From Acephala macrosclerotiorum (lineage: Eukaryota > Ascomycota > Leotiomycetes > Helotiales > Mollisiaceae): a stretch of DNA of 53,334 nt. Below are positions 22,573-34,809 of this stretch, in pieces. The first letter of the stretch is position 1; each line of letters begins with the position of its first letter. The DNA lies in contig MU119536.1 of NCBI GenBank assembly GCA_014904845.1, forward strand, positions 1 to 53,334. Reading direction: 5' to 3'. The notes under the pieces are model-generated. The model saw nothing but the letters and a program-made list of their open reading frames with translations, was not told where the DNA came from and made no database searches. The translations under genes were made by a program, and so were the position numbers.

Positions 22573-24144
22573 TCAGATACGATAGTACCCCGTAGACGGC
22601 GGCGGAGGAGGAGGCGCCCCATACGTCCCACCCCAACCACCAGGCGCACTCGTCGTACTTGCTCCTACCCCACCTCCCCCACCAAGCGTCGTCGTACTAG
22701 CCAACGTCGTAAACCCACCATCAGCAGTTTTCGTTGTGCTCGTTGTTCCTCCTCCAGGCACAGAGGATGGCGGCGTTCCAGAACACAACTTGTTGAAAGC
22801 AGCACCGAAAATAATCGTTGTCGCAGGAGGCATGTCCAATGGGATGAGATTGAGTGGTGTGAGGAGAGAGGAGTAGGTGTAACAGTAGTAGGAGTTGCCT
22901 GATGTCGCTACATCACCAATATTTTCAGCTTTGCTGTTCTTAATCTCGGTTTGCTATGGACTACGGCGGAGAGATGAAGGAGGTGAGGGGATTGGGGGGA
23001 ATGATTGGAAGAATGAAGGGTGAGGAAAGACATACCAAAGCCAACATAAAAACTCGCACATCCCGCCCCGCAAAGCAGCGAGCATCTATACTCGGCATAT
23101 GGCAATGGGACCGATTGTCCAAGATTCAAATTCTATTTCTCCATCAGTTCTCTCTTCGTCTCTCACTTTCTCCATTGAGGGACTTACGGTAAGTGAGCTC
23201 GCAGGGTTTCCAGAAAAGAATCCTGAAACACCTTGGTTCGTAGCTCCTGGCTCCACAGCAGAAGCAGAAATAGTGTAGCCGCCTGTTGTGGTTGGTGCTG
23301 CCCAGACACAGGTTGAGCTTGTTCCTCCATTGCCTCCTCCTCCTCCTCCTCCTCCTCCTCCTCCTCCTGGTGCTGTCGTTGTTGTTGGTGGTCCGCTAGG
23401 GTCTGTTATGCTACTAGCTGTTTTTGTCGAAGTGATTGTTGTTTGAGCAAGACAGATACTATGCGTGAGAGTCGATAACGAGGTGATAGGTGAGATGACA
23501 ATGGTCGGCTGGGTGATGGTTACGGGTTGGACAATCGTCGTATAGCTCGTCACAGGCTGGATAATCGTGGTAGATGATACCGAGACCAAATTCGTCAGGT
23601 AGCTTGTCGTGATTATCTGCGTCACGACCGAGAGGCTCAAACTCGCCTTCGCACACGGATCCGTCACTACCGTCACAGGAGGGATGTTATTACTTGTCGG
23701 ATTTGTGCCTGAAGGACCGGTTATACCCCCCACTGTACCTGTCGTTTTGATCTCACCCGTCGTCGTCCCTGAAATCGGCGGAGGAGAGAAAGTATACCCC
23801 GGCAACCCTGGATCACTCTTCGTACTCGTATGTGCTGGCACGACAACACCACCTCCCGTCTTCGTACTAGTCCCCGGAAACCAAGGAATAGTAAACCCCA
23901 GCAACGGAAACGTAAAACTCGGGAGTATAGCACCTGGTCCCAACCAAGGGAAAGAAGGGATGGTAGCAGGAGGGGGAGGAATATCGCCATAGCCGTCGTT
24001 TGGGGAGCCGCCTGGAGGAGGGGGAGGAGGTGGGGTGTAGCTGTCTTGTGTTGGAATTGGATTGGGGGCGGGAGAGGAGATGGTGATATGGAAGAGGGCG
24101 AGGAGGGTGAGGAGGAGGGTCAGGAAGGGGGTTGGGAAGGGCAT
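22573..24144 (-). CDS. Secreted Pro/Ser/Thr/Gly-rich protein
   Basis: Proposed exons 23188-24144, 23036-23090 and 22573-22928 (minus strand) join in frame. The start at 24144 gives a good signal peptide (MPFPTPFLTLLLTLLALFHI). The next ~290 residues are low complexity, rich in Pro, Thr, Ser and Gly, with a poly-Pro run and a 12-Gly run. Exon 2 brings a Cys-rich piece (YRCSLLCGAGCASFYVGF) and exon 3 AENIGDVATSGNSYYCYTYS, a small Cys domain of the kind seen in fungal wall-linked proteins. A Gly/Thr/Pro-rich tail ends in GYYRI. Probably secreted and O-glycosylated, perhaps in the cell wall. Introns were placed to keep the frame and the Cys domain; the acceptors (GAG and AAG) are not ideal. Confidence 0.6.
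23332..23368. repeat. CCT microsatellite coding a poly-Gly run
   Basis: About twelve CCT units on the + strand, read as GGA/GGT-type Gly codons on the minus strand inside the secreted protein gene. The run length is likely to vary between strains. Confidence 0.85.
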
Positions 24145-24871
24145 GGTGAGGTTGGGTGATGGGGATGTGGGGTGAGGATTGAGGACCCCAATGTGGAGGT
24201 GGATGAGATGGGCTGAGAGTTTGCAGCTGAGACAGAATAGATGGTGAGCGGATGTGGTGATGGGGATATATAAGAACTGGGAATGGCACTTGCGAGGAGA
24301 GGGCCTGAGAGAAGAAGCGATGGGAGGGTGCAATGAGGATACAAGGAGGGAAGGATCAGGTACAGAGTGGGAATTGGGATCGTCTGGGAGGGAATTGGAT
24401 TGATACAATAAGTTGCATGGGCAAAGACCGCGCACAGAACAGAATCAAGACGACCCAGAACGCAGTCAAGTTCAACAGCTAAGAAATATTGGACACTTGT
24501 TCGTCATCCACTTACGCCTCTCCCCTCAATGCGGCCAGCACTCAACAGCCATGTTTCCTATCAAACACATCAATGAGGCTCGAGTAACACTCGTGCCACA
24601 TCTCAGACTCAGGTCGCCGTCTTCACGGGAAACACAAAGGGACATGCACGTTTCACGCAAAGCACAAGAAGCTAAAGTAACCTTTTTTTTATTCTGCTCG
24701 ACCTAGTCTTGGTACATTTTCTCATTATCGCCACGCAACACTGTAAGGTGCAATGAAACGAAGGCAGCAATGAAAAAGAAAAGAGGAAGCAGGCTGATGC
24801 AACGCGAGAATGACCTGAAATCCCACCAATCAAACTCCGCAAAATCCCGCACAAGAAGATCATTAATGCAT
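24145..24871. other. Region between the secreted protein gene and HSP90
   Basis: Holds the promoter of the secreted protein gene and the 3' region of HSP90. No further gene is seen. Confidence 0.3.
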
Positions 24872-27023
24872 CTAGTCAACCTCCTCCATCGCACTCTCAG
24901 CTGGGGCATCGGCGGCGGCCTCTTCCTCAGCAGCCTCCTCGACGGTCTCTGGCTCCTCATCGACGTTCAGGCCAAGAGACACAAGCTTGTGAATACGCTC
25001 GGCGAATCCGGCAGGTTCCTCAATGGTGAAACCGGAGACGAGAAGGGAGGTCTCGAAGAGAAGTTGAGTGATCGACTTAACAGTTCGGTCGTTCTCACCG
25101 TCAGCCTCAACCTTCTTCTTGAGCTCCTTAATGATTGGTGATCGGGGTGAGATCTCGAAGGTCTTCTTGGACGACATGTAAGAGGACATGGAAGTGTCAC
25201 GGAGAGCCTGGGCCTTCATGATACGCTCCATGTTGGCAGACCAACCGAATTGGCCAGTACGGATGGCACAAGGAGCACCGACAAGCTTGTGGCTGACAAC
25301 AACCTTCTCAACCTTGTCACCCAAGACATTCTTGAGAGCCTTGGCAAGACCCTCGAACTCCTTCTCTTCAGCCTCACGGACCTTCTTCTCCTCATCGGTC
25401 TCCTCGAGCTCGAAGTCCTTGGTGATGTCGACAAGCTTCTTGCCATCGAACTCCTTGAGCTGAGTCATGGCGTACTCATCAATGGGGTCAACCAAGAAGA
25501 GAACCTCGAAGTTCTTCTCCTTGAGGGAGTCGAGGAAGGGTGACTTCTGGACAGCCTTGAGAGACTCGCCGGTGATGTAGTACATGTTCTTCTGGTGCTC
25601 GGACATGCGGGTGACATAGTCAGCGAGGGAGGTTTGGTCGTCGCCAGACTTGGTGGAGTTGAATCGGAGGAGCTTGGCAAGAGCAGGTCGGTTTTGGGAG
25701 TCCTCGTGGATGCCGAGCTTGATGTTCTTGCTGAAAGCAGTGTAGAACTTGTCGAATTGCTCCTTGTCCTCGGAGATCTCCTGGAAGAGCTCGAGAGTCT
25801 TCTTAACGATATTCTTCTTGATGACCTTCATGATCTTGTTCTGTTGAAGAGTCTCACGAGACAAGTTGAGAGGAAGATCCTCAGAGTCAACAACACCCTT
25901 GACGAAGCTCAACCATTCGGGAATGAGATCGGTGGCGTCATCAGTGATGAAGACACGGCGGACGTAGAGCTTAATGTTGTTCTTGGTCTTCTTGGTCTCG
26001 AAGAGATCGAAAGGAGCACGCTTGGGAACGAAGAGGATGGCGCGGAACTCGAGTTGACCCTCAACGGAGAAGTGCTTGACAGCGAGGTGGTCCTCCCAGT
26101 CGTTGGAGAGGGACTTGTAGAAGGAACCGTACTCCTCTGGGGTGATATCTTGAGGATTTCTGGTCCAGATTGGTTTTTGCTTGTTGAGCTCCTCCTCCTC
26201 GATCTTGGTCTCCTTGATCTTCTTTGTCTTCTTCTCCTTCTTTTCTTCCTCCTCATCGTCCACCTCCTCAATCTTGGCCTTCTTCTCGCCATCCTCCTCC
26301 TTGGTCTCCTCCGCATCCTCATCTGGAACCTCCTTCTCAGTCTCCTTGGAAACGTGGAGGTAGATGGGGTATGAGATGAACTCAGAGTGCTTCTTGATGA
26401 CCTCCTTGATCTTGGCCTCGTTCAAGTAATCGGTTTGCTCATCCTTGAGGTGGAGGACCATCTTGGTACCACGTCCCAATGGCTCGCCATCGGTATCGGG
26501 CTTGATGGTGAAGGTTCCGCCAGCAGACGACTCCCAGATATATTGCTCATCATCGTTGTGCTTCGAAATGACGGTAACGCGGTCTGCGACGAGGTATGCG
26601 GAGTAGAAACCAACACCGAATTGACCAATCATGGAGATATCAGCACCTGCGGTGAGAGCCTCCATAAATTGCTTGGTACCAGATCGTGCGATCGTACCCA
26701 GGTTGTTGACGAGATCCTGCACATGTTAGCAGATGCTGGAATTGCGTTCGCAGATTACTTACAGCCTTGGTCATGCCAATACCAGTGTCGCGGATGGTGA
26801 GTGTCTTGTTCTCCTTGTCGGGGATGATGTCGATACGGAGGTCCTTGCCAGTCTCAAGCTTACTTGAGTCTGAAAGAGCCTCGTATCTAATCTTGTCGAG
26901 AGCATCGGAACAGTTGGAGACGAGTTCTCTCAGGAAGATCTCTTTGTTTGAGTAGACGGTGTTGATGATCAGGCCCAAAAGCTGGGAGATCTCAGCCTGG
27001 AACTCGAAGGTTTCGCCAGACAT
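24872..27023 (-). CDS. hsp90: Heat shock protein HSP90, cytosolic
   Basis: Two exons (26763-27023 and 24872-26716, minus strand) with a 46-nt intron give 701 residues, the usual length. ATP-dependent chaperone of the GHKL fold acting on kinases and other clients in the cytosol. Seen: E33 and N37 in [15 protein letters not shown]79 in [19 protein letters not shown], the acidic and lysine-rich charged linker, the middle-domain [12 protein letters not shown] with the catalytic Arg, and the C-terminal MEEVD that docks TPR co-chaperones. Fully intact, with no odd codons. It is the best anchor for species placement in this window. Confidence 0.98.
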
Positions 27024-27042
27024 GATTGCGATTTCTCGGAAT

Positions 27043-27235
27043 CTAGAGACAATAGAGTATTAGCAGATGCGATTGAGCTTTGTTAAGGTATGGGAGATGG
27101 GTTGGAGATAGTTGTGGAGGTGGGAGGCAGAAATGGACCGCTGTTGAAGCTTTCGTCGGTGAGGCTGAGCTCCAAACAAACGGCTAGGCAACGGCAGGGA
27201 GGGTAAACAAAAGATAGAAAGGTGTTGATGCTTAC
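27043..27235 (-). other. Probable 5'-UTR intron of HSP90
   Basis: On the minus strand a donor GTAAGC (27230-27235) and an acceptor CTCTAG (27043) bracket 193 bases just upstream of the start, leaving about 20 bases of leader before the ATG. This is inferred from splice signals only. Confidence 0.4.
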
Positions 27236-29045
27236 CTCTAGTCTATTGTAAAAGGATTGTGAAGGACTGCGCAGGAATTGCAGAGGGTATCTAGTTGTGG
27301 TATGAAGAAAAGTTTTGGAGATGGTGGAGGAAGAAAGAAAGATCTGGGATTCTTATGGGTTTTCGAGGCCCTTCTCATAGAAGCTCATCGAAAGACAATC
27401 TTTTTGCAGGGCGCTAAGACGAATGCTAGTCCTAATAAAGGAAGGCGCGATTTTCCCAGGCAAACGCACAAACCCAATCTCTCATAGCGTCGGGGACATT
27501 GGAGACTCAGTTGAGGGACTTCACAATTCAAAGCAACTCAACTGAAGCCTACGAAATTTGTGATATTTTTTGGCAAGTTCTATGCAGCGTTTCGATTCTT
27601 CAAATGATATTATCGCCTTGTGTCCTGAGGCCCTTGCTTCTGTCATGTGCTAAAACACGGAGAAAGGGGCACAGACTCTTGGCAAGGCTAATGTGAGGCT
27701 ACTTCTACAATGTCCCGTTGGAGCTGGATGATTGGTCGAAGTTTCTATCAACAGCCTCAAAAATGAAGATGCCACTTCATCAGCTTTGTCAACATCAACA
27801 TACCCAAATGTCTCATCCTTCTCAGGACTTTGCGGTCGCTGGAGCCGGCTTCAATGATTCTGTGTACTGTTTTGTTTGCCTTGTGGCTGGAGTCCAAGCC
27901 ACTTTCTCAATGGAATGTTCTCCAAGGGGCTGGAAGCCTCTTCATGGCAAGGCAAACTCGAAAAATTGAAAGTTGAAATTCTCATCCCATGTTTGGTGGA
28001 ACATTCTCGAATATGTTGTTGTCAATGTCCCAGCCTTGTTCGTAGAATTGATGTTGTCAAGTTGCAGTTGCAGTTGCAGCCTGATGGGGCCGACTCGGTG
28101 TCTCGAGTGAGACGAGGCGCATGTCCAAGTCCAAGGCTGTGAACGCAAGAACCGAATGTCCTTCGGTGTCGAGAACATTTAGAGAAAAACGTTCTAATGC
28201 AGGCCCATGTTCTGAAGCGTTATTATGCTGCTCGCAATTCCATCAAAATTTGTTTGGTGCTTTGGTGCGTTGCTCGCCTTGTATTGTCCTTTCTGATCGG
28301 CGCTTATTTGATCTCGTGAATTCGTTCCCTGGCAAAATTGGATAAATAGCATTCTAAAAAGCTCAATTACTTCCGTACAAGCAGCTGCGCCACGTAACTC
28401 CTCTATTATGCGTCCTTCATTGGGCGACCACACTGGATTTGAATTGTCACATGATACTGCCGGGCTGCGGCCGCAGCAATTTTAACATCTCTTTTGGATG
28501 CCTTCATCTCGTTGTGAATCATATCAGAGAGTCATCGCTGTTTCTGCATTAGGATAATTTGGGGTCGAATCTCAAAACAGAATTTCAAAGAGGGATGCCA
28601 ATAATACAGCATCACGTGTAAATCACATGTTCTTGATAATTTTGTAAAAGTCAGGGACGTTTTTCATTCCGATTGGCTGCGGGCTAAAAGCCTGGTAAGA
28701 ACACTACGGTGCCCGTCAGGTCCCTCGGCCTGAAAGGATTCAGGAGGCTGTTTCACTAAGTAATCTGAAGTGCTAGATGACGAAACAAGCAACAATCAGC
28801 CTCGGCCGAATTATCAGCACGTTTATGCGTTGCGATCTTATTTTCATATCAGATTCCATTTTCTTTAAAAATAAGAATTAAAGGACCTGAAAATTCCACT
28901 CGAAAATTCATTGCTATGTTCTTAGCGTAAGTTATTTGCCAAGAAAATGTTACATGGCTGATTTGAAGCTATGTTGAGTTTAATCGGTTTCCCTTAACCA
29001 CACTTTGGCAGCCTCTCAATTTGGTCCGCCCAACCATTTTGCACC
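27236..29045. other. Long intergenic region upstream of HSP90
   Basis: About 1.8 kb of mostly ordinary composition. It should carry the HSP90 promoter. I did not find a clean run of three nGAAn heat-shock units. Short open frames (for example 27718-27969) have no family signature. A (TTGCAG)3 run sits near 28062. Confidence 0.3.
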
Positions 29046-30008
29046 ATGAAAGCTGCAATCTCCGTCCTCTACGCATTCATCGCCATCGTACACAGCCAAG
29101 ATGAACTCTCTGTAGCAAAATGCGGGGTAAGCTCAACATCCACCCATCCAACATCCAATCACCGACAAATCTCCTAACATCCAGAGAAACAGCCCAGCTG
29201 CTCCAATGCAAACTACATCTCCAACCTCTGAGTCGTCAAACCCTCCACCTAAAACAACACCCAATACATACCCGCCCACCCGACCTCCGCCGCCATCACC
29301 GAAACTAGTGTCGCCTTCCAACCATGCGCCGTCACCGTCACCGTCCCCGGAAACTACAGCCTATCCATGACCACTCCCGGCTGTAAAAACGACAACACCT
29401 GCTCCAGCCGTGGCCAGGCAAACATCGCTGGAAATATCAGCTCCACCTCCCATCAAATTTAGGCTTTTCAACTCTGCTTTTTCAAACGAATGAGTTTGAT
29501 AAGTATGATGAGATTGATCTTGGGATTGTGAATGCGACGGATTTCCCGACGATTGTCATGAGTCTGATGAAGGGTTAGGAGATTGGTGCTTTTGATATGG
29601 TGGCGCAGAGTGTGATTTTAGTCTTGTTGATGTTGCTGATGTGGGAGGGGGTTCGACGTCGAGTGTGAGGTCGAGTTCAGCGCCGACGGGTACGGGTTCT
29701 CAAACGCCATCGTACTTTGGGACTTTTGAGCCTCATTTAAGACTCTCGGCTGTTGCTAAGATTGGAATTGGGATTGCGATCCTAATTGGGGTGGTGTTCA
29801 TCACTACGATAGCAAAGTGTACATTCTTCGAAGCAGACATCGGACAACGATTGAGGAGTTGCATGATAAGCCACAACTCGAAGCAAAAGAGATCACAAGG
29901 CATGAAATAGAGACGAAGGCGAATGCTAGAGAATTGGAGGTTTATGAGACACCTGGGGAACTTGTGGCTCCCACAGGGCCAGCTGAACTGGCCAGTCATC
30001 ATGATTAG
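29046..30008 (+). pseudogene. Decayed secreted/single-pass membrane protein
   Basis: Exon 29046-29126 reads a signal peptide (MKAAISVLYAFIAIVHSQ) and ends at GTAAGC; the acceptor is CAG near 29184 after a CTAAC branch point. The next part shows CSNANYISNL, a stop, VVKPST, a stop, then AVTVTVPGNYSLSMTTPGC, CSSRGQANIAGNISST and another stop. Later come a Ser-rich stretch, a transmembrane helix (AVAKIGIGIAILIGVVFI, ~29752) and, in a shifted frame, a cytoplasmic tail (VYETPGELVAP and AELASHHD) ending at 30008. The order of ectodomain, Ser stalk, single helix and acidic tail is common for fungal surface proteins. Many stops and frame breaks make this copy dead. A second copy of the tail lies at 38369. 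Confidence 0.6.
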
Positions 30009-30377
30009 TACCTCTCACTGCAGCCTCAAGCCGAATTTCTGCGTTATTCGCTACCATGCTAAATATGCATCACCTATTCCAGCTTGGGTCAATGATCATT
30101 TTTGTTGCACATCGATAGCGTTGAATTCGACCTAGTTTTCCCACCTCTATCTCGCGCACATTACAAGCACTGTTTCTCAAATTCCCCATAATAATTCAGA
30201 AAGCCTCCAGAGCAATATTCTCGATCTCTTAGTACCTCAAAGAAAATCGAGGAAGCGAGGTCCGACTGGAGACCTCTTTGGGATTAGGATCCGAACCCAA
30301 GATCATTCTCAAAGAACTCATGTCACGTGAACTCCCGCTGAAGCAGTACTTCTTCCCAAAAACAACTTCTGCCCCAT
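30009..30377. other. Intergenic region, no gene seen
   Basis: Short 3' region shared by two convergent broken genes. Part of it (30095-30180) resembles sequence near 38600-38700. Confidence 0.3.
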
Positions 30378-31640
30378 CTATTGACCACGGGATTCAATAC
30401 CTCTAGCTGTGGGTAGCTTATTTCCCTTCCCGGTATCAAAATTGCCAACAATCAACCGTTCAACATCGAGGGCCGTGTACGGCTTCAAATTCGTATGAAA
30501 GATCATCTTAGCTGCCTTGGCACGCTCCACCGATTCGTCCCTTAAATCAGCCTTGGCGCCAACGAACTTCGCGTCCACACCATTTGATTGTGCCAGTGCC
30601 GAAATCTCACGCCTTACTTCGAAGTCCATGATGAGCATGCGTTCGCCCATTAGCACCAAGTTGATCCTTTCCGCTGATGGTCTCTGGAGGGATGTTTGGC
30701 ATGCCTCGACAACTTCGCGGCCTACGGATGTCGCTGTATATTCTCATCTTTATAGCCTAGTACTTTGAAGGAGTTGACGGAAAGGCTGCGGGTGATGATT
30801 TTGTCTTCTGCGATCAGGATTGTCAGAAGTTACTCGGTAGCTAGGTTTTGATTGGACATCTCTCTTTTTGAATCGTCTGCGCACATAATACCCGCGGCAA
30901 TAGCGCCCCATCCTTTCGGCTTGCTGCTGGAGGATATCGCTTCCTCTGAAGGTTCTCGAACTGGGGGGTCGGCAGCCGAGATGAATTCATCTCTATCTTG
31001 AGACGGACTTTCGACTTCATAGTGTTTGGTCTCATTCTCGCCCCAAGTGATGTCTTTCGAAGTTGTAGAAGCTGTTGGTGAAGGAATGATTTTGCCTCGA
31101 GGTTCATCTACGGCTTCGGAAATAACGACTTTCCCCAACGTCGCCGCTTCCTTCTTGTTGCTTCCTCTGCATCTTTGGTGCAGGCTTCAGCAAGTAATCT
31201 TCATCTTCAACAGCTCTGTTGAGGAAAGCCATCAGCTGCTTGTGCAATGAGCTCGCGCTACAGCGGTCTCTCTGCTCGGCAACCAGAAGCTCTCCCATGA
31301 CGAAATTAAGCAAATCGTGGATAAGGGCAGAGCATTTTTCGTGCTGGTGAAGTTGATTCGTCCATATAATGACTTCTTCAGATACAGATACTTTAACTGC
31401 TGATTTGTCGTCAATTTTGACTAAAGTGAAGAAGTTATCTCTGATAGCGCCAGTAAAGTAGAATTCGTGGTATTGAAATTGGGAAAACTCCCCAATTCCC
31501 GCATAACTCTTCAATAGCCAAGTAACGAACTTTAAATAGAGACATGCCAAACTCCAAATGTCAAAGGAACGGAAAATCAGAAGCTCAGGTTCGTATTCTG
31601 GGTGAGCATAACTTATATTATACGACGGGAATGTTTGCAT
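30378..31640 (-). pseudogene. Ser/Thr kinase C-lobe followed by a response-regulator receiver domain (decayed)
   Basis: The minus strand starts abruptly at 31640 inside a kinase activation segment (YAHPEYEPE), then FDIWSLACLYLKFVTWLL and a C-lobe with RDRCSASS. After a frame change near 31160, a hydrophilic linker (31138-30832) ends in NQNLATE and a stop. Next come TILIAEDKIITRSL, a frame break near 30740, VGREVVEAC, NLVLMGERMLIMDFEV, KADLRDESVERAKAA and LKPYTALDVERLI. The last parts are a two-component receiver: the acidic ED pair and the KPYT lysine are present, but the phospho-acceptor Asp position reads Gly (VLMG instead of VLMD). The N-lobe is missing, and an AT-rich patch begins just beyond the break. 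It may be one fused gene or two genes joined by decay. Confidence 0.55.
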
Positions 31641-31900
31641 TTCTTAACCTAATATCTCACGTAAGTAACGCCGCCTTTACTCAAGCTCGGCACAGGGCCA
31701 ACTCAGCTTCGGCTCGAGTTTGCTTAGGCTTATTTACTTTATTTATACGCTTATTAAAAATTATTATCTTTTAACGAAATATTAAAAAAAAAAAAAAAAT
31801 TAATATTTAAATATAATTAAATTATAAACACAATTTTAGTATTTTTATATTAATATTAATACTTTGGTCATTAAAGTAGCCAGAGGTTAAAAGCGGAATT
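31641..31900. repeat. AT-rich patch at the truncated kinase
   Basis: About 130 bases of almost pure A/T (31735-31870), entered through a segment with repeated GCTCGG/CTCGAG/GCTTAGG-like words (31679-31735). It looks like a RIP-worn repeat inserted at, or left beside, the kinase break. No terminal repeats were found. Confidence 0.5.
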
Positions 31901-32416
31901 AAGTGGGAGAAATGTCTTTAACAGGTAATTGGATTTTTAATAAGAGTAGCTTAGCTTATGCAGCTTACTATAGAGTTTAACATTTATCGGATCTGTTACT
32001 GGTAGTTAGATTTGAATCCTACAGTCGACATTGGTCTTACATTAATATAACCTCTTTTCCCCAAAGTATCTTCCTCGGCGGCGACATAAACAGACGGAAT
32101 GGAGGTCTAGGGAAAGGAGGTGGGGCGCGGGACCCAAGTATATTCTCCGTCCTTGCCCGATTGTTGGCGGCAAGAACGGAGGGACGACCCCCACGTCAAT
32201 GTAGCGGGCTGGACCCTGCGGGTCTCATAATATTACTAGATATGCGCGTGCTGTAAAACTAGTGGGGCTTAATGCAGAATAACCTTCGTGTCTCCGATGC
32301 AACCACCACATCACAGACAAGACCTTTTCATTTCTCGCTCTCCAACCTCCGCCTCACTTTTCCCTCTACATCTTCGCACAAGGGAACCCATTAGCCCACA
32401 CATCCCGACAATCAAA
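31901..32416. other. Region upstream of the reductase pseudogene
   Basis: About 500 bases of mixed composition. The last ~100 look like a C-rich 5' leader before the ATG at 32417. No gene is seen. Confidence 0.3.
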
Positions 32417-33576
32417 ATGGCCCGTCGCGTCCTTCTTATTGGGGGCAACGGCTTCATTGGATCCTACATCCTAGCCTAGCTTTTTGACTATGGTTTCAGC
32501 GTCTGCTGTGCTGTTAGAACAGAAGGAAAAGGTGACAAGATTTTAAGGGACTTCGCCGCGCAGCAATCTCAGATTGCTATCACAATCGCCCCCGACATCG
32601 TCGCACCGGAAGCATACCATACCGCAGTGCAGGGAACACCCCTTTTGACACCGTATATCATACTGCTTCCCCGTTCACGTACCAGAACGTGGGGAGCAAT
32701 CTTCAGTTCCTCGAGCCGGCGACCAAGGGGACATTGAACCTGTTCAAAGCCGTGAAAGACAACGCCCCTAGCGTGAGAAGAGTCATTTGGACCGGTAGCT
32801 GCGCCAGCGTGATTGATTACGACAACCTTGTCTCAGACCCCCCAAAGCTTTATACGGAAGGGGATTGGAACCTGGTTACATGGGAAGAGGCAGTTCACGG
32901 GGATCCGTCGAAAGCTTACAGAGCTAGTAAGCTTTTTGCGGAACGAGAAGGTATTTTGATTGCTCTGGTTCCTTTTGGCAGATGCGGTACTAAGGCGATG
33001 TTACCTACACAGCATGGATGTTTATAAAGGAGGAAAAGCCGCATTATGACTTGGTGACTTTATGTCCGCCTACGACTTTTGGTCCTTTGCGGCACTCCAT
33101 CACAAGCATCAGGGACCTGAATGAATCAAATGCTCGGCTGTGGAAGCTTTGCTTCAGCTCGACAAAGGATGCTTCCATGCCGTACATTCCTGTACACACT
33201 TACGTCGACGTCCGAGTAAGCCGTCCAGCTTGACTCTTGTTTTGACCTAACTAACATTCTGTAGGATCTTGCAAATGTCCAATTCAGAGCTATGATTATT
33301 CCGGAGGCAGGTAATCAACGGTTTGTGGTGTCCGCCAGGCAATTTAGCTTCCAGGATATCTGCGATATTCTCAGATCACACTTCCCCGAACTAAGTGAAC
33401 GCACGCCGCTGGGCAAACCTGGAACAAGCTCTTTACCCCCAGGTGCATATTCCATTGATAATTCCAAAGTGAAAGAACTCTTAGGGGTGGAGCTTCGAAG
33501 TCTCGAAGAGACAGTTTTGGATGTCGCACATTGCATGTTAGATATTGAGCGGAACGAAAAGAAAGCTCATAACTAA
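32417..33576 (+). pseudogene. NAD(P)-dependent reductase of the extended SDR family, one stop and one frameshift
   Basis: ATG at 32417 opens a Rossmann fold: RVLLIGGNGFIGSYILA, then a TAG at 32477-32479 where the family usually has Gln or similar, then LFDYGFSVCCAVRT. The frame shifts near 32635. It continues with TVYHTASPF, RVIWTGSCASVIDY and the catalytic YRASK (YxxxK). Introns at 32951-33012 and 33216-33264 lead to the C-terminal part, with DLANVQFRAMI and YSIDNSKVKELLGVE, ending at 33576. It resembles ketone/aldehyde reductases of the dihydroflavonol/methylglyoxal reductase group. The catalytic site is preserved, but the stop (CAG to TAG fits) and the frame break should make it dead. Confidence 0.8.
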
Positions 33577-33820
33577 TATAGGAGCTTTCACCTAGGATGA
33601 TATTATCTTTGAAGTAGCCCTAATTAATAAAGGCGGCCTTACCAACACAATGACAATATCATGTTTCCAGTGCTTACGCCCTAGTGTTACAAAACTCGAC
33701 CATGACTCTCATCTTCCGCACGTGTACTTGGACGACCTAGAACTACCTGAAATATCCTGTCTTACTCTGATATACTAGGAATCTTGGCTCTAAGCAGCTA
33801 GATCGTATCTCGGATCCTTC

Positions 33821-34780
33821 TTACGTCTGAGTCTGCCATGTAGTCCCATCGCCGACAATCCACCCTACCCCCGTCACAAAGCTTGCACCTGAGCTGCTTA
33901 AGAAGAGAATTATTTCAGACATTTCTTCTGGAAACACCAGGCGTCCCAGAGAAATGGACTTCGGGACCGTCTTTTTTAGGACCTGGCTGCCTTCGAAGGC
34001 ACGATCCATTATCGGACCACTGACCCGAGATGGCAAAACCGCATTGTCCCGAATTGCGTGCGTGGCTTTATCGAGTGATGGAATTGCATTGGCATTGCGT
34101 TGTCTGGGGGGTTGCTCCAACAGGTCAGTTCACTCACCTGCATTCTTGGTGATTCCTATCACCGCATGCTTCGCAGATGTCCATTGAACAATTCCTCACG
34201 ATGAGACATGCCAATTACAAGAGCCGACATTGATGATGCAGCCACGCCCGAGCTCCCAAGATCCATTACGCCCTTGGGATAATCTGGCTGGGTTCAAGTT
34301 CATCGCCTGACTGACTGCCTTCATAAAGAGCAAAATTCCTTTCAGGTTGACATTATAAAATATGACGAATTGGGTTACACTTGATTTGGAAATCTCTGCC
34401 GGGTACTATACACCAATTCAAGTTTAAGAGCAATAGCGTAAGACTACTTACTTTGGATTTGTCCCGTCTTGTGACCGCCACGGAAGGCAATATGGAGAGC
34501 CGACAGCCCAGCACTATTGGCCTTGGAATCGACTTCGACTTTACCGAACTCAGCGACAGCTTCTAAAACTAGACGATCAACACTCTCCTCCTGCAAGAAT
34601 CTACCTCGAGCGCCATGGTCCGTTAGTCGGTGTTCTTGGCCAGTTTCCTGCTCTCGATAGGGGCATGGGTAGTATTGTTAAGGCCCGAGATCAGCGAAAG
34701 CTACACCTTCAACACCAGCGGCCGCATATGCCAATGCACAGTCTCTGCCAATACCCTGGCCGCGCTGCAATAGCATAATG
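33821..34780 (-). pseudogene. Classical short-chain dehydrogenase, decayed and cut by a transposon
   Basis: Minus strand. Pieces in order: GQGIGRDCALAYAAAG (the TGxxxGxG cofactor site, just inside 34780), FADL then a stop, MALEVDS, VLEAVAEFGKVEVD, NSAG (the NAG motif), VNLKGILLFMKAV, CIINVGS, then a TGA and QWTSAKHAVIGITKNA, where the catalytic Tyr position reads Trp. A last exon follows, with LGRLVFPEEMSEIILFLSS and SFVTGVGWIVGDGTTW, ending at 33821. Several stops and frame breaks are present, and the first residues of the gene are missing where the inverted-repeat element begins. The family makes or uses NAD(P)H on alcohols and ketones. Confidence 0.75.
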
Positions 34781-34809
34781 TAAGAGTTGGGACCACAGCT
34801 CGTGGCACA
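34781..34809 (+). repeat. Left terminal inverted repeat
   Basis: 29 bases matching the reverse complement of 35909-35937 except for three adjacent bases (ACC against CTT). Confidence 0.85.

Noticed and set aside
23609..24159. Open frames on the + strand opposite the secreted protein
   Set aside because: Mirror of the Pro/Thr/Gly low-complexity coding strand.
25595..26374. 259-residue open frame on the + strand opposite HSP90
   Set aside because: A shadow of the strongly codon-biased HSP90 gene; Leu-rich with no family signature.
27236..27500. Heat-shock elements upstream of HSP90
   Set aside because: Isolated GAA and TTC words occur, but I found no clean run of three alternating units at proper spacing.
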